DNA of 64,000 nucleotides from JBBITI01 sp963735055 (GCA_963735055.1 CAVTJN010000004.1:124001-188000); one strand, 5' to 3'. Positions 45,192-53,676 are shown, numbered from the stretch's first letter. The notes: generated by a model not told the origin, from the sequence alone. Numbers and translations: made by a program.

Positions 45192-46584
45192 ACATGATAA
45201 TCCAGGGGGGTTGAGCCAGTGCAAGGTCTGTGGGCTACCGCTATTCGACCTGAAAGCGCAGTTCGATCTTCTGGCTGAAAACGTTACCGCAAGGGCGCCG
45301 ATGGGACGCCGTTCGCCACGCACGGTGCTGATCGGTCTGGGGACAACGGGCGCAGGTCTTGTCGATACTGCCCGGGAGGGCAGCGTCTTATCCATGCCGG
45401 ACCACACTGGTCTGGCCATCGACGCCCGGGGAACAGGCCCCGAGTGCGGACCGGCGGACGGCCTTCGTCTAAGCCTCGGCGCCACGCCGACGGCGGGGAC
45501 GTTCTGCGGCATCGGGGAAGCACTGGTCAGAGACGACCCCACCCTGGCGCCGCTCCTCCGGAAAGCGGGCATCAACCGACCCGACAACGGCCAAACAGTC
45601 TTTCTGGTGGCCGCGGCCGGCGGAGGCATCGGCAGCGCCCTCCGGGTAGTTGTCGAGAAGTCCCAGCAGTTGAACCCGGAATGCCGTACCGTGGCACTGG
45701 TGATCGTCCCGGGACGCGACGAATCCTTCCACAATCGATTGAACGCCTATTACGGCTTGGCCCGCCTCCTGGACACTTCCGACGGCCACGCCGCCGACCT
45801 GGTGGTCGCAGTCCACTTAGACCGCATGAAGAGGATCAGAGGGGTTGGCACACGGGCCCAGGAGTTGAGGACTGAGGGACTGCTGGCAGCGTTCAGCGAC
45901 CTCATGATCAGTAACCTGTCCTCGCAGAGTATTTCCGAGGTGGTGCGCATCAACCGATCGATGGGCGTTACCCTGGTCGTACCTTGTCTTGCCCTGGGGC
46001 GCAGCCTTGAAATCTTCGGCAATCTGCGCAACATCCTGGAGAGTGCCATCAGCTTCCCGGCCAACAACGTCTCCAAACAGGCGGTTCTCGTCTGCCACTT
46101 GTTGCTGAGGGTACCGAAAAGCCGGGCCGCGAGCTTGTCCGAAGAGATCGTCAGCGAAGAGATGGGAGCACTTATAAGGCAGCATCTGCCATATGCGAGG
46201 AGCACTTCACTGTCGATCACCTACAGCGATGCCCAGCACGACCGGGTTGACGCGTGCCTGCTGCTGGGGGGGGATTCGGCCAGGGCAGCGTTGTTCGCCG
46301 ACAGCGCCGGTCTCTCCGGCTTCGAGGAAGAGATATGCCGACAAGCCTCCTGGGAGACTTATGGGCTGCGGGAAGAAGACATGCGGCAGGCAGGCAATGT
46401 CCTGATCGAGTACGACTTCGCCCTGGAGCGCGCCCGGGGCAAGCGTTCCGCCCCTTCAGTTACCGGGCCGAGCGAAACCTCAGGTGAGCCGAGGGAGCTG
46501 GTCGCGGCCCCGTCAAACGAGCCGTCGCCTGGAAAAAACCGGCGAACGCGCAAAGGGTCAGCCACAAAATACGTTAACGCATAG
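45172..46584 (+). CDS. Zinc-ribbon tubulin-like protein
   Basis: The product has 470 residues. A short N-terminal ribbon uses C4, C17 and C20 with H8 as a possible fourth ligand. From residue 50 the chain resembles the tubulin superfamily: the T1 loop TVLIGLGTTGAGLVD (GLGTTG at 55-60) and a T4-like glycine loop AAAGGGIGSA (147-156), followed by VALVIVPGRDESFHNRLNAYYG, which equals the T5 region and the FtsZ-type NRxNAYxxL stretch. The T4 loop reads GGGIGS instead of GGGTGSG, so nucleotide binding may differ. The tail after about 410 is Ser/Pro/charge-rich and probably disordered. It is the second tubulin-type gene of the operon and the last gene of the unit. The 20-base overlap with the upstream gene suggests coupling. 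Confidence 0.75.
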   Translation: MVFCPNEHDNPGGLSQCKVCGLPLFDLKAQFDLLAENVTARAPMGRRSPRTVLIGLGTTGAGLVDTAREGSVLSMPDHTGLAIDARGTGPECGPADGLRLSLGATPTAGTFCGIGEALVRDDPTLAPLLRKAGINRPDNGQTVFLVAAAGGGIGSALRVVVEKSQQLNPECRTVALVIVPGRDESFHNRLNAYYGLARLLDTSDGHAADLVVAVHLDRMKRIRGVGTRAQELRTEGLLAAFSDLMISNLSSQSISEVVRINRSMGVTLVVPCLALGRSLEIFGNLRNILESAISFPANNVSKQAVLVCHLLLRVPKSRAASLSEEIVSEEMGALIRQHLPYARSTSLSITYSDAQHDRVDACLLLGGDSARAALFADSAGLSGFEEEICRQASWETYGLREEDMRQAGNVLIEYDFALERARGKRSAPSVTGPSETSGEPRELVAAPSNEPSPGKNRRTRKGSATKYVNA

Positions 46585-46627
46585 CCGGGACTTGAGTCGG
46601 CGGATTCCGGTGTAGCCTGACCAATGC

Positions 46628-47263
46628 TCAATATCTGAGGCTCGCTAAGAGCGTGAACTCCCGCTGCGATTCCGTTTCCGCTTTCTCCCAGCGGGGAAAT
46701 GCGGCATCGTATTTCGCGAGTTCGTTGGCGTCGACCTCGAAAGCCGCACTCTCGATGAATCTCCCTGCCATATTATTGAGCACGCCATGCTTCAACTCCA
46801 ATACCAGCAAGGCAACCGCAAATTTGTCATCAGCGGTCTTGATTTCGTATTTTTCGCCGCATCTAAAACCGAACCGACTATAGTACCTCGGATCTCCATA
46901 GATACAAATCGCGGGATAGCCCAGGTTCCGGGCGAGATTGACACTGTGGACAATCAGCGCGGTCCCGATTCCCCGTCTTTGAAGCGCGGGCAGAACGCTC
47001 ACAGGCCCAAAACTTATGACTTTCTTCTCCGAACCTTCGCTATCCCTGATCAATCCCCGGCTGTAGGCAATCTGGCCGACAATCTGCCCTTCTTTCTCAG
47101 CAACGAAGTCAAGCTCCGGGATGAAATCGCCGCTTCTCCGGAGATTATGCATAGCGAGGTGTTCGCTGCATCCTGGAACATACAGATTCCAAAATGCGGC
47201 GCGGACCAACCCTTCAACAATGCTGTAATCGGCTTCAATTTCGTTTCTGATTGTCACGTCCAC
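46628..47263 (-). CDS. GNAT family N-acetyltransferase (YhbS-like)
   Basis: The product has 211 residues: MDVTIRNEIEADYSIVEGLV opening, then FGPVSVLPALQRRGIGTALI with the acetyl-CoA loop Q-R-R-G-I-G, and GDPRYYSRFGFRCGEKYEI typical of YhbS-like acetyltransferases. The C-terminus carries a lengthened cap (LLVLELKHGVLNNM). Substrate unknown. It is convergent with the tubulin-like operon and separated from it by 43 bases. Confidence 0.87.
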   Translation of the reverse strand: MDVTIRNEIEADYSIVEGLVRAAFWNLYVPGCSEHLAMHNLRRSGDFIPELDFVAEKEGQIVGQIAYSRGLIRDSEGSEKKVISFGPVSVLPALQRRGIGTALIVHSVNLARNLGYPAICIYGDPRYYSRFGFRCGEKYEIKTADDKFAVALLVLELKHGVLNNMAGRFIESAAFEVDANELAKYDAAFPRWEKAETESQREFTLLASLRY

Positions 47264-47650
47264 ACTTGATCTCCAATCCGGTAATCTCAGGATGAGGTCG
47301 CTCGCATCATACTACGAGAGAATGCCAGAAGCGACCCGGAAGATCAAATCGCGAGACGCTGCACACAGCCACTTGAAACCCAAACTGCAAAAGTGATAGA
47401 TTCCTGGTGGCCAAGCTACCGCGCCGGCAAGGAGGGCCTTCGGTGCAGGAGATAGCTATCAGCTAACAGCGGTCAGATCAGGGGCCCCGGGACGGCCGCT
47501 GGATGGAAATACGAAACAGACTCCCCGCCGTGACGACGAACGGGATGAGATCTAGACGGCGCGCAACACGATCTGGCACGACAGCGACCATCCGTCGTGC
47601 ATCCGGTTGCCGGCGATATCGGGCTGAGACTGGTCCACTCAGGGATCTGG

Positions 47651-47670
47651 ATTCCCGTCTCCACGGGAAT
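47651..47670. repeat. REP-like palindrome
   Basis: ATTCCCGT-CTCC-ACGGGAAT, a perfect 8-bp stem with a 4-base loop. It belongs to the same family as 47723, 48072 and the palindromes inside the 23-kb array (ATTCCC...GGGAAT). Confidence 0.75.
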
Positions 47671-47722
47671 GGGGGATTGCTGGAATGGGGTATTGGGGTT
47701 GATACGGTCCTATGGTATTCCC

Positions 47723-47742
47723 ATTCCCACGCAGGTGGGAAT
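47723..47742. repeat. REP-like palindrome 16 bases before the GIY-YIG start
   Basis: ATTCCCACGCAGGTGGGAAT, a perfect 8-bp stem with a GCAG loop, ending 15 bases before the ATG at 47758. It could influence translation of the nuclease gene or be a target of it. Confidence 0.75.
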
Positions 47743-47757
47743 CCAGAGCCCGGTTGT

Positions 47758-48066
47758 ATGAACACAAGCATGTATAGATGCTATTACGTCTATATTATGG
47801 CCAGTGGTCGGAACGGTACCCTGTATATTGGCGAAACTGACGATCTGATGAGGCGTGTCTATGAACACAAGAACGACCTCGTCCATGGTTTCACCGAGAG
47901 ATACGGCGTCCACACGCTCGTCCATTACGAAGTCTGTGACGGCAAGGAGGGGGCCCTTCGTCGAGAGAAGCAGCTTAAGAAGTGGAACAGGGCCTGGAAG
48001 CTAAGACTGATAGAGGAAGGGAATCCAGGATGGAATGACGTATATGAGGATTTGCTTTCGCAGTGA
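47758..48066 (+). CDS. GIY-YIG family endonuclease, small single-domain
   Basis: The product has 102 residues from the ATG at 47758, or 98 from an ATG at 47770. The GIY-YIG core is CYYVYIMASGRNGTLYIGE, followed by DDLMRRVYEHK (the conserved Arg) and GFTERYGVHTLVHYE; a Glu required for catalysis lies in LRREKQLKKWNR. This matches the small UvrC-N-like/YhbQ group of unknown function. It is flanked directly by REP-like palindromes at 47723-47742 and 48072-48091. Confidence 0.9.
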   Translation: MNTSMYRCYYVYIMASGRNGTLYIGETDDLMRRVYEHKNDLVHGFTERYGVHTLVHYEVCDGKEGALRREKQLKKWNRAWKLRLIEEGNPGWNDVYEDLLSQ

Positions 48067-48071
48067 TCTGG

Positions 48072-48091
48072 ATTCCCGTTTGCACTGGAAT
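48072..48091. repeat. REP-like palindrome just after the GIY-YIG stop
   Basis: ATTCCCGT-TTGC-ACTGGAAT, an 8-bp stem with one mismatch, 5 bases after the stop. With 47723-47742 it brackets the nuclease gene. Confidence 0.7.
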
Positions 48092-48117
48092 GGGGAGTAC
48101 TGACCGTGGGGGTCGTT

Positions 48118-48900
48118 ATGCCATACGCAGACAACAAGGGTGTTAAGATTTACTACGAGGTGGAGGGGGAGGGGGGACCGCCATTGGTGCTGGCTCATGG
48201 CGGCAGCGGCAACCTGGATACGTGGCGGCAATGCGGCTACGCGAGCGCTCTCCGTGACGAGTTCCTGCTGATAATGTACGATGCGCGGGGTCACGGGCGC
48301 ACCGTCCGACCGCAAGCCCCATCAAACAGTGACCCGCTCGATGACGCGACGGCGGTACTGGACGCGGTGGGGATGTCAGAGGGGCACTTCTGGGGCTACT
48401 CGATGGGAGCGAGCACCGGCTTTGACCTGGCCATCCACCGCCCCGGCCGATTCATCAGCTTCATCCTGGGTGGAATGACCCCCTACGCCTGGCCCGACGA
48501 GATGATCAAGGCGATCAACATCTCGATTGACCTGTTCAAGCTGCGCCTATCCGACCCTGACGAGTACCTCCGGCGGATGGAAGGGCTGACCGGGCATCAG
48601 CTTTCGCCGGAAGACCGGGACGAGTTACTTTCGCGGGACGCCGAAGCGAGTATCGCCGGGCAGGAGGCGCTCCTGGCCCGCCCGCCGCTCACCGACAAAG
48701 ATCTGGCCGGGATCCAATCGCCGTGTCTCGTATACTCCGGTGAACTCGACCCGTTCCATGCGGGCGCCCAGGAAAGCGTCTGCCACATCCCGCAGGCGCG
48801 GTTTGTGTCGCTCCCCGGCCTCAACCACATTACGGCCTTTGCCCGCGGCGATCAGATTGCCACCCAGGTCAGGGACTTCCTCTACGAGGTGAGCGACTGA
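48118..48900 (+). CDS. Alpha/beta hydrolase
   Basis: The product has 260 residues from the ATG at 48118 (MPYADNKGVKIYYEVEG); a GTG four codons earlier is in frame but less likely. The nucleophile elbow is GYSMGA (catalytic Ser), with Asp in YSGELDPFH and His in LPGLNHITA. HGGSGNLDTW provides the oxyanion region. It is a paralogue of the protein at 21590. No signal peptide; substrate unknown. The start is 26 bases after the palindrome that ends at 48091. Confidence 0.9.
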   Translation: MPYADNKGVKIYYEVEGEGGPPLVLAHGGSGNLDTWRQCGYASALRDEFLLIMYDARGHGRTVRPQAPSNSDPLDDATAVLDAVGMSEGHFWGYSMGASTGFDLAIHRPGRFISFILGGMTPYAWPDEMIKAINISIDLFKLRLSDPDEYLRRMEGLTGHQLSPEDRDELLSRDAEASIAGQEALLARPPLTDKDLAGIQSPCLVYSGELDPFHAGAQESVCHIPQARFVSLPGLNHITAFARGDQIATQVRDFLYEVSD

Positions 48901-49117
48901 GCAGACGCGGATCTTACGGCGCCAAACGACTGTGACGGGCATCTGTTCAGATTGCTTCGTCGCTGCACTCCGCGCGGAGAAAGGTGGGCGGGACTCACTG
49001 GATTCCCTTGAGGACAAGCCTCGAGGACAGGCCTGCTGCCGTGTCGGGGCACGGGACAAGATCCGTGGATCAAGGCGTTGACCATCATCCACAGAAAGGA
49101 CTGGAAGGGAAAAGGGT

Positions 49118-50305
49118 CTAGGCGCCGTAGGTTATTCGCCCCGCAGGCCGCCGCGGGCGGTATCCGGCCAGGGCATAGCGCCGGGCGTCCATACCATGGC
49201 TGTAGAGGTGGGCGGTGCGGTCGGTCAGCCGGCCGTTCACCCTATCCAGGAGGTACCGGAAATTGCGCTGTTCCCGGATACAGTTGACCGAGTCCCGGGT
49301 CCAGAACTGAAAGCACTGGTTTACCTTCTGGATACCGTAGTCGACACTGCCCGGTCCCTTCTCACCGGGCATGATGTTGAAATGCTTCAGCCTGATCTCC
49401 TCGATGGACTTGGGTTCGGCAGCGTCGGCCAGGATGGGATCGCGCGGATGTACCCCCAACAGGTCCATCCGCCGGGCGATCTGATCGTTGGTCATACCCC
49501 GCTCGTAGATCAGTTCCTGGCTATACAGCCGATCACCGACCAGCACGTTCTTGACGAGGACGGTCGGGTCATCAGAAAAGCCAAAGTCCAGCCCGTAGAA
49601 GACGGCCCCGAGGGGCAAAGCATCGACCTGCTGGAAGGCAGGGTAGACAAGGCCTTCCACTTTCCCGACCAGCCCCAAGCCGTAGATATTCCACCAGTTG
49701 GGGTCCTTGTCGCGGTTCGATTCGATGTTGGCGACCACTTCGTCCGGAAGCACGTCCCTGGCGTCGAGAAACGTCGAATGGCAGTAGTGGGTACCAGGCT
49801 CGGCCAGCCAGTTTTGGTGTGCCCAGAATTCGCCGACCGGATTCCAGTCGACGATGGTAAATTTGGCGGTCCGAATGTCGAGGCCACGGGCGGTCTCCCA
49901 CGGAACGTTATTGCCCTCGTTGATGAAGAGAATGTCACGGCGAGGTCCGCGCACCTTGTCGGAATCGTCGGCACCGAAGAACTCAATGCGGCCGTTGCCA
50001 CAGGTGTATACAAATTCGGTCTTCGACCACCGGGGGTTGTTGTCCGGGCTCTCGTCGAGGATGTGGAACAGGTCGCGAATGCACCCCCGCTTCAGATGGG
50101 GCAAGGATTCCGAGACCACCGACAGGAGCAGGGGAGACCGGGCGTTCCGGGCGATGAGGAGCAGCGCCTGGAGGATCGACCAGGTCTTGGAACTCGAAGT
50201 CCCGCCCTCATGAAGGCAACGACGGGAACCGCCGAGCCAGGCAGTCAGGGTCTCGGCGAAGACGCGGGTTGTCTTGAAGCTAAGCTGGCGTTCAGAAGAG
50301 GTCAT
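49118..50305 (-). CDS. Phage terminase large subunit
   Basis: The product has 395 residues, in the usual range for this protein. Walker A is EGGTSSSKT (GGTSSSKT at 34-41), and Walker B is RRDILFINEGNN with the catalytic Glu. The nuclease domain begins with VFYGLDFGFSDDPTVLVK, with Asp residues at the metal site, and NIMPGEKGPGSVDYGI follows. Terminases pump DNA into phage heads. The gene overlaps the small-subunit gene by 4 bases, but no portal, capsid or tail gene is present, so this is a remnant or a satellite rather than a full prophage. Confidence 0.9.
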   Translation of the reverse strand: MTSSERQLSFKTTRVFAETLTAWLGGSRRCLHEGGTSSSKTWSILQALLLIARNARSPLLLSVVSESLPHLKRGCIRDLFHILDESPDNNPRWSKTEFVYTCGNGRIEFFGADDSDKVRGPRRDILFINEGNNVPWETARGLDIRTAKFTIVDWNPVGEFWAHQNWLAEPGTHYCHSTFLDARDVLPDEVVANIESNRDKDPNWWNIYGLGLVGKVEGLVYPAFQQVDALPLGAVFYGLDFGFSDDPTVLVKNVLVGDRLYSQELIYERGMTNDQIARRMDLLGVHPRDPILADAAEPKSIEEIRLKHFNIMPGEKGPGSVDYGIQKVNQCFQFWTRDSVNCIREQRNFRYLLDRVNGRLTDRTAHLYSHGMDARRYALAGYRPRRPAGRITYGA

Positions 50306-50847
50306 TCCGTCCGCTCTCCAGCGGCGACCCGCTCGACTAAGGTCCTGGCCTCAGGGCTGATGACGTTGATAATGAACGTGGTGTGGTGCACGGCCGGAGT
50401 CTCGACATAGACTCTTTCCATCTTGTTCAACTCGGCGATGGCCCGGACGGGATCGTGGAGTTGCAGGTCGGTAATCACTTCCGAGTCACCATCACTGCGG
50501 CCCGGCCGGGTCCGGATGCTGAGATGTTCCACGGCGCCGGGATTGGCGCTACCCGGGCCGACGTTGAAGCCAACGCCGCGGTCGGCCAGGTAGTCGGTGA
50601 TGCGGCCGCGGCCGATCTCGCTCAGTTTTCGTTTGCGCTCCAGCACCTTCATGACGGCGTCGTCCTCCACCCGCTGCCGCAACTCCTGGATCCGGGCGGC
50701 GATCAACGGGATTCTCAAGTTGACCGATCCGGTGATGTCCGCACTACGCGGGCTGTATCCGGCGGCGACGGCCGATTGGGCGACCTTACCGGTCTCAAAG
50801 TACTTCACGCAGAACATTTCCTGCTTCTGGGTGAGTCGCTTTCTCAT
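50302..50847 (-). CDS. Phage terminase small subunit
   Basis: The product has 181 residues. The N-terminal DNA-binding part LTQKQEMFCVKYFETGKVAQ followed by AVAAGYSPRSADITGS is the Terminase_2 signature. The C-terminal part after residue 100 is less conserved. It directly precedes the large-subunit gene with a 4-base overlap. No integrase gene is in the window. Confidence 0.88.
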   Translation of the reverse strand: MRKRLTQKQEMFCVKYFETGKVAQSAVAAGYSPRSADITGSVNLRIPLIAARIQELRQRVEDDAVMKVLERKRKLSEIGRGRITDYLADRGVGFNVGPGSANPGAVEHLSIRTRPGRSDGDSEVITDLQLHDPVRAIAELNKMERVYVETPAVHHTTFIINVISPEARTLVERVAAGERTE

Positions 50848-50945
50848 GGTAAACCTCCAAATCCTCGATACGAAAAACTAAATACGAAACAAACTCAAAA
50901 CAAGAAACCTCACATGAGTCCCCCTTTTCTTTATAAATTTCTTTA

Positions 50946-50984
50946 TAGGTACGGTACTGTACTGTTGGGTACGGTTGGGTACGG
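50946..50984. repeat. Tandem 10-bp repeats near the terminase genes
   Basis: TTGGGTACGG occurs twice in tandem (50965-50974 and 50975-50984) and the related TAGGTACGGT stands at 50946-50955, with TACTGT between. It lies about 100 bases before the terminase small-subunit start and could be an operator or a phage-DNA recognition site (cos/pac-like). Confidence 0.5.
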
Positions 50985-51113
50985 TAGCTCAACACCGGCA
51001 GTGCACGTGCGCGACACGTGGTCGGCGGGTTGAACGAGGCGTGCGCTGCACGGAACAGGAACCAACCTTAAGACGCCAAGGTCGCAAAGACAAGCCGGGG
51101 CGGGACAACAAAA

Positions 51114-51134
51114 AAGCCGCTTTGGCAGCGGCTT
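51114..51134. terminator. Hairpin terminator-like stem, AAGCCGCT type
   Basis: AAGCCGCT (51114-51121) pairs with AGCGGCTT (51127-51134) around TTGGC. The A-run just before it (AACAAAAAA) becomes a T-run on the minus strand, so it can act as a rho-independent terminator for minus-strand transcription. Confidence 0.6.
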
Positions 51135-51298
51135 CTTAACAGGTAGAGGTCATAGTAACCCCTCATCGAAAATAGTAACACAGCTTCAAAAGAACGTCAA
51201 TACCCGCGCGGCATTTCCGGCATCCAGGCACAAACACCCGCAAATGCTGTACAGCGCCCGGGGGATGGATGGGCCGCAGGCTGTGTTAGTATGATGGC

Positions 51299-51955
51299 AT
51301 GGCATTGCACGCTGTGCTGTTCGACCTCGACGGAACGCTACTGGACACCCTTCGGGACATTGCCGACTCGGCGAACAGCGCCCTGGCTCATTTCGGCTTT
51401 CCGGAGCACGAAATCAGCGCCTACCGCTACTTCGTGGGCGACGGCGTGGACATGCTCGCCGCGCGCGCTCTTCCCAAGGAATCCAGGGATCAAACAACAG
51501 TAGCCAAAGTGGTCGCTCGCATTGACCAGGAATACGGGACGCGCTGGGCCAACAACACACATCCTTTTGAGGGCATACCCGAATTGTTGAACGCCCTGAT
51601 GAAATCCGGCACGCGACTGGCGATTCTGTCCAACAAGGGACAGGATTTTGCCGAACTGACAGTCTCGAAGTTCCTCTCCGGCCGGCAATTCGACGTCATT
51701 CTGGGGGCGCAACCTGCCATACCCAAGAAGCCTGATCCCACGGGCGCGCTGCAGATAGCCACCCGAATGAGCCTTTCCCCGTCCGTGTTTCTCTATCTCG
51801 GCGATTCCGGCGTCGACATGAAGACGGCGGCCGCGGCCGGCATGTTTCCGGTCGGAGCCCTGTGGGGTTTTCGCACCGCGGATGAACTCCTGGCGGGAGG
51901 GGCAAGGGCGCTCGCCAGGAAGCCGGCAGATGTAGTGGACCTGCTGTCCAGCTGA
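51299..51955 (+). CDS. gph: HAD-family hydrolase, phosphoglycolate-phosphatase-like
   Basis: The product has 218 residues. Motif I is FDLDGTLLDT, motif II is ILSNKG, motif III is KKPDP, and motif IV is GDSGVDMKTA. The cap domain is the small helical type (C1) found in phosphoglycolate phosphatase, so removal of phosphate from 2-phosphoglycolate is the likely reaction, though HAD substrates vary. It stands alone and is convergent with the methyltransferase gene. Confidence 0.88.
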   Translation: MALHAVLFDLDGTLLDTLRDIADSANSALAHFGFPEHEISAYRYFVGDGVDMLAARALPKESRDQTTVAKVVARIDQEYGTRWANNTHPFEGIPELLNALMKSGTRLAILSNKGQDFAELTVSKFLSGRQFDVILGAQPAIPKKPDPTGALQIATRMSLSPSVFLYLGDSGVDMKTAAAAGMFPVGALWGFRTADELLAGGARALARKPADVVDLLSS

Positions 51956-52003
51956 TCACAATGGGCGGCGCGCCGTTCCACCTCCGCCAGGGAGCAGATC
52001 AAT

Positions 52004-52672
52004 TCAGTCCTTTCGAGCTTCGATCAGCTTGAAGATGCCACTGAGATCGGTGACTCTCTCGACCACGAGTCCGCTCCGGGCGACGTTGTCAACAGTCTTC
52101 CGGTTGAAATTGTCGCCAATCATCCAGAAGACGAGAGGATTCAGAAGATTCATGATGAAAGCCAGCCATCGCCGGGAACTCAAGACGTGTTCCAGCAGGA
52201 CTATCTTGCCGCCCGGTTTACAGACGCGCTTTATCTCGGCCAGGCCGCGGGCCGGATCCGGCACGGCACAAAACACAAGCGAGGCGATGACGGTGTCGAA
52301 GGTGCTGTCGGCGAATCGAAGCGACTGCACATCCATTTCGTCCAGAACAACGATGACTCCCTGTTGACCGGCCTTCCGCCGGGCGAGTTCGAGCATTTTC
52401 GGGCTGAGGTCGATGGCGGTGACGGTGGCACCCCCCGGATAGAAGGGGAAACTGGGGCCGGTACCAACTCCGACTTCCAGGATACGACTGCCTTCCACCC
52501 TGGTCCAGGAGAGCGCACGCCATCGCCTCAGCCGCGAACCGCCGGCGAGGTCCTCAAGAAAATCGAAAAGCGCGGCCATCCGGTCATACCGTCTTTTCAC
52601 CAGTGCGGTGGCTTTACTGGAACGCTTCAAACCGCTGTCCCCGAATTCCGTCATGCCGCTGTACCCGCTCAT
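52004..52672 (-). CDS. Class I SAM-dependent methyltransferase (UbiE-like)
   Basis: The product has 222 residues. Motif I is ILEVGVGTGPSFPFYP, motif II TVTAIDLSPKMLELARR, and motif III VCKPGGKIVLLEHVLSS. The opening KRRYDRMAALFDFLED and the DVQSLRFADSTFDTVIASLV stretch match UbiE/phospholipid methyltransferases. There are several possible starts near the N-terminus (M1, M7), and I kept the longest. The substrate is not predictable, possibly a lipid. Convergent with the HAD gene. Confidence 0.88.
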   Translation of the reverse strand: MSGYSGMTEFGDSGLKRSSKATALVKRRYDRMAALFDFLEDLAGGSRLRRWRALSWTRVEGSRILEVGVGTGPSFPFYPGGATVTAIDLSPKMLELARRKAGQQGVIVVLDEMDVQSLRFADSTFDTVIASLVFCAVPDPARGLAEIKRVCKPGGKIVLLEHVLSSRRWLAFIMNLLNPLVFWMIGDNFNRKTVDNVARSGLVVERVTDLSGIFKLIEARKD

Positions 52673-52905
52673 ATTGACCAGTACCTGCGGGCAGTCCTCT
52701 GCGGAACAGCCCGTGAGCCGGCCCCAAATCGGACCGGAACCAGAGTCTGGGGTTAATCAAATAGTATAGTGTTATGGATCATGGTATGGCAGTTCATGAC
52801 CGGTCAAACTCGGAATGATGGCCGCTTCTTAGGTTTGAAGGAGGGACCGGGGGAAAAGGGGTTGGGAGTCGGGGCGGCGCGCCCATGATATAATCAAACG
52901 CACCG

Positions 52906-53676
52906 ATGAATCGCCTGGTTGACACTCATGCGCACCTGGAAGAGATCGCCGACCTCGATGAATCGCTGGCCGCGGCCCGGCTGGCCGGGGTGGCGGCCAT
53001 TGTCGCGGTTGGCTCGGACGGAGTCTCGAACCAGAAGGTTATCGACATCGCCCGGCGATACCCCGATTTCGTCTACCCGGCGCTGGGGCTGCATCCGGGC
53101 AACCTGAAGGACAGCGACCTGGAGCCCACCCTATCATTCATCGAGGCTCATTGCGTTGAGTCGGTGGCCATCGGCGAGATCGGCCTGGACTACCACAAGC
53201 GGGCCCTCGGGGCGGCCTCAAAGAAACGCCAGCAGGAAGTCCTGGGAATGCTGCTCAAGGTGGCGGCGAAACACGGCAAGCCGGTCCTGGTCCACTCGAG
53301 GTACTCATGGCGGGACGCTTTCGATCTGGTTGACGAAGCGAAGATTGAGAAAGCGGTATTCCACTGGTTCACGGGGCCGGCCAGCGTGCTTAAGGATATC
53401 GCCGACCGGGGGTACTACATTTCGGCCACGCCGGCAGCGGCGTATCACGAGGAGCACCGGGCGGCGGTGAGGGGATCGCCGCTGGACCGCCTGCTGCTGG
53501 AGACCGACTCGCCGGTAAGGTACCGGCAGGGAGCGGAGGCGGTATTTGAAGCCCGGCCGGCCGACGTGCGGCGATCGCTGACGGCCACGGCGGCGCTCAA
53601 GGACCTGGCCGAAGACGAAATGGCGGCGGCCACCACGATGAACGCTGTAAAGTTGTTCGGGTTGCGGCTAAAATAG
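52906..53676 (+). CDS. TatD-family metal-dependent hydrolase
   Basis: The product has 256 residues. DTHAHL (metal His pair), AIGEIGLDYH, VLVHSR and LLETDSPV are the metal-binding blocks of the amidohydrolase-type TatD family, which includes DNA 3'-5' exonucleases and deaminase-like phosphatases. It is the first gene of a likely three-gene unit with glpK and glpD, 25 bases before glpK. Its role in that unit is not obvious. Confidence 0.88.
   Translation: MNRLVDTHAHLEEIADLDESLAAARLAGVAAIVAVGSDGVSNQKVIDIARRYPDFVYPALGLHPGNLKDSDLEPTLSFIEAHCVESVAIGEIGLDYHKRALGAASKKRQQEVLGMLLKVAAKHGKPVLVHSRYSWRDAFDLVDEAKIEKAVFHWFTGPASVLKDIADRGYYISATPAAAYHEEHRAAVRGSPLDRLLLETDSPVRYRQGAEAVFEARPADVRRSLTATAALKDLAEDEMAAATTMNAVKLFGLRLK

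Larger units (their letters stand above)
47264..47757. other. Intergenic region with palindromes upstream of the GIY-YIG gene
   Basis: About 490 bases. No supported gene; a frame running into the nuclease gene from 47503 is Arg/Thr-rich and unlikely. Two short palindromes at 47651-47670 and 47723-47742 are listed separately. Confidence 0.4.
50848..51298. other. Intergenic region with short iterons and a hairpin
   Basis: About 450 bases without a supported gene. It includes an A/T-rich stretch (50928-50950), a set of 10-base repeats (50946-50984) and a stem-loop at 51114-51134. Both are listed separately. Confidence 0.45.

Noticed and set aside
38058..46584. FtsZ division cluster
   Set aside because: The tubulin-like proteins lack the canonical FtsZ length and loop sequences, and no ftsA, ftsW or mur genes are nearby.
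49196..50410. A 404-codon plus-strand frame opposite the terminase genes
   Set aside because: The terminase Walker and nuclease motifs are on the minus strand; the long plus frame is a high-GC shadow.
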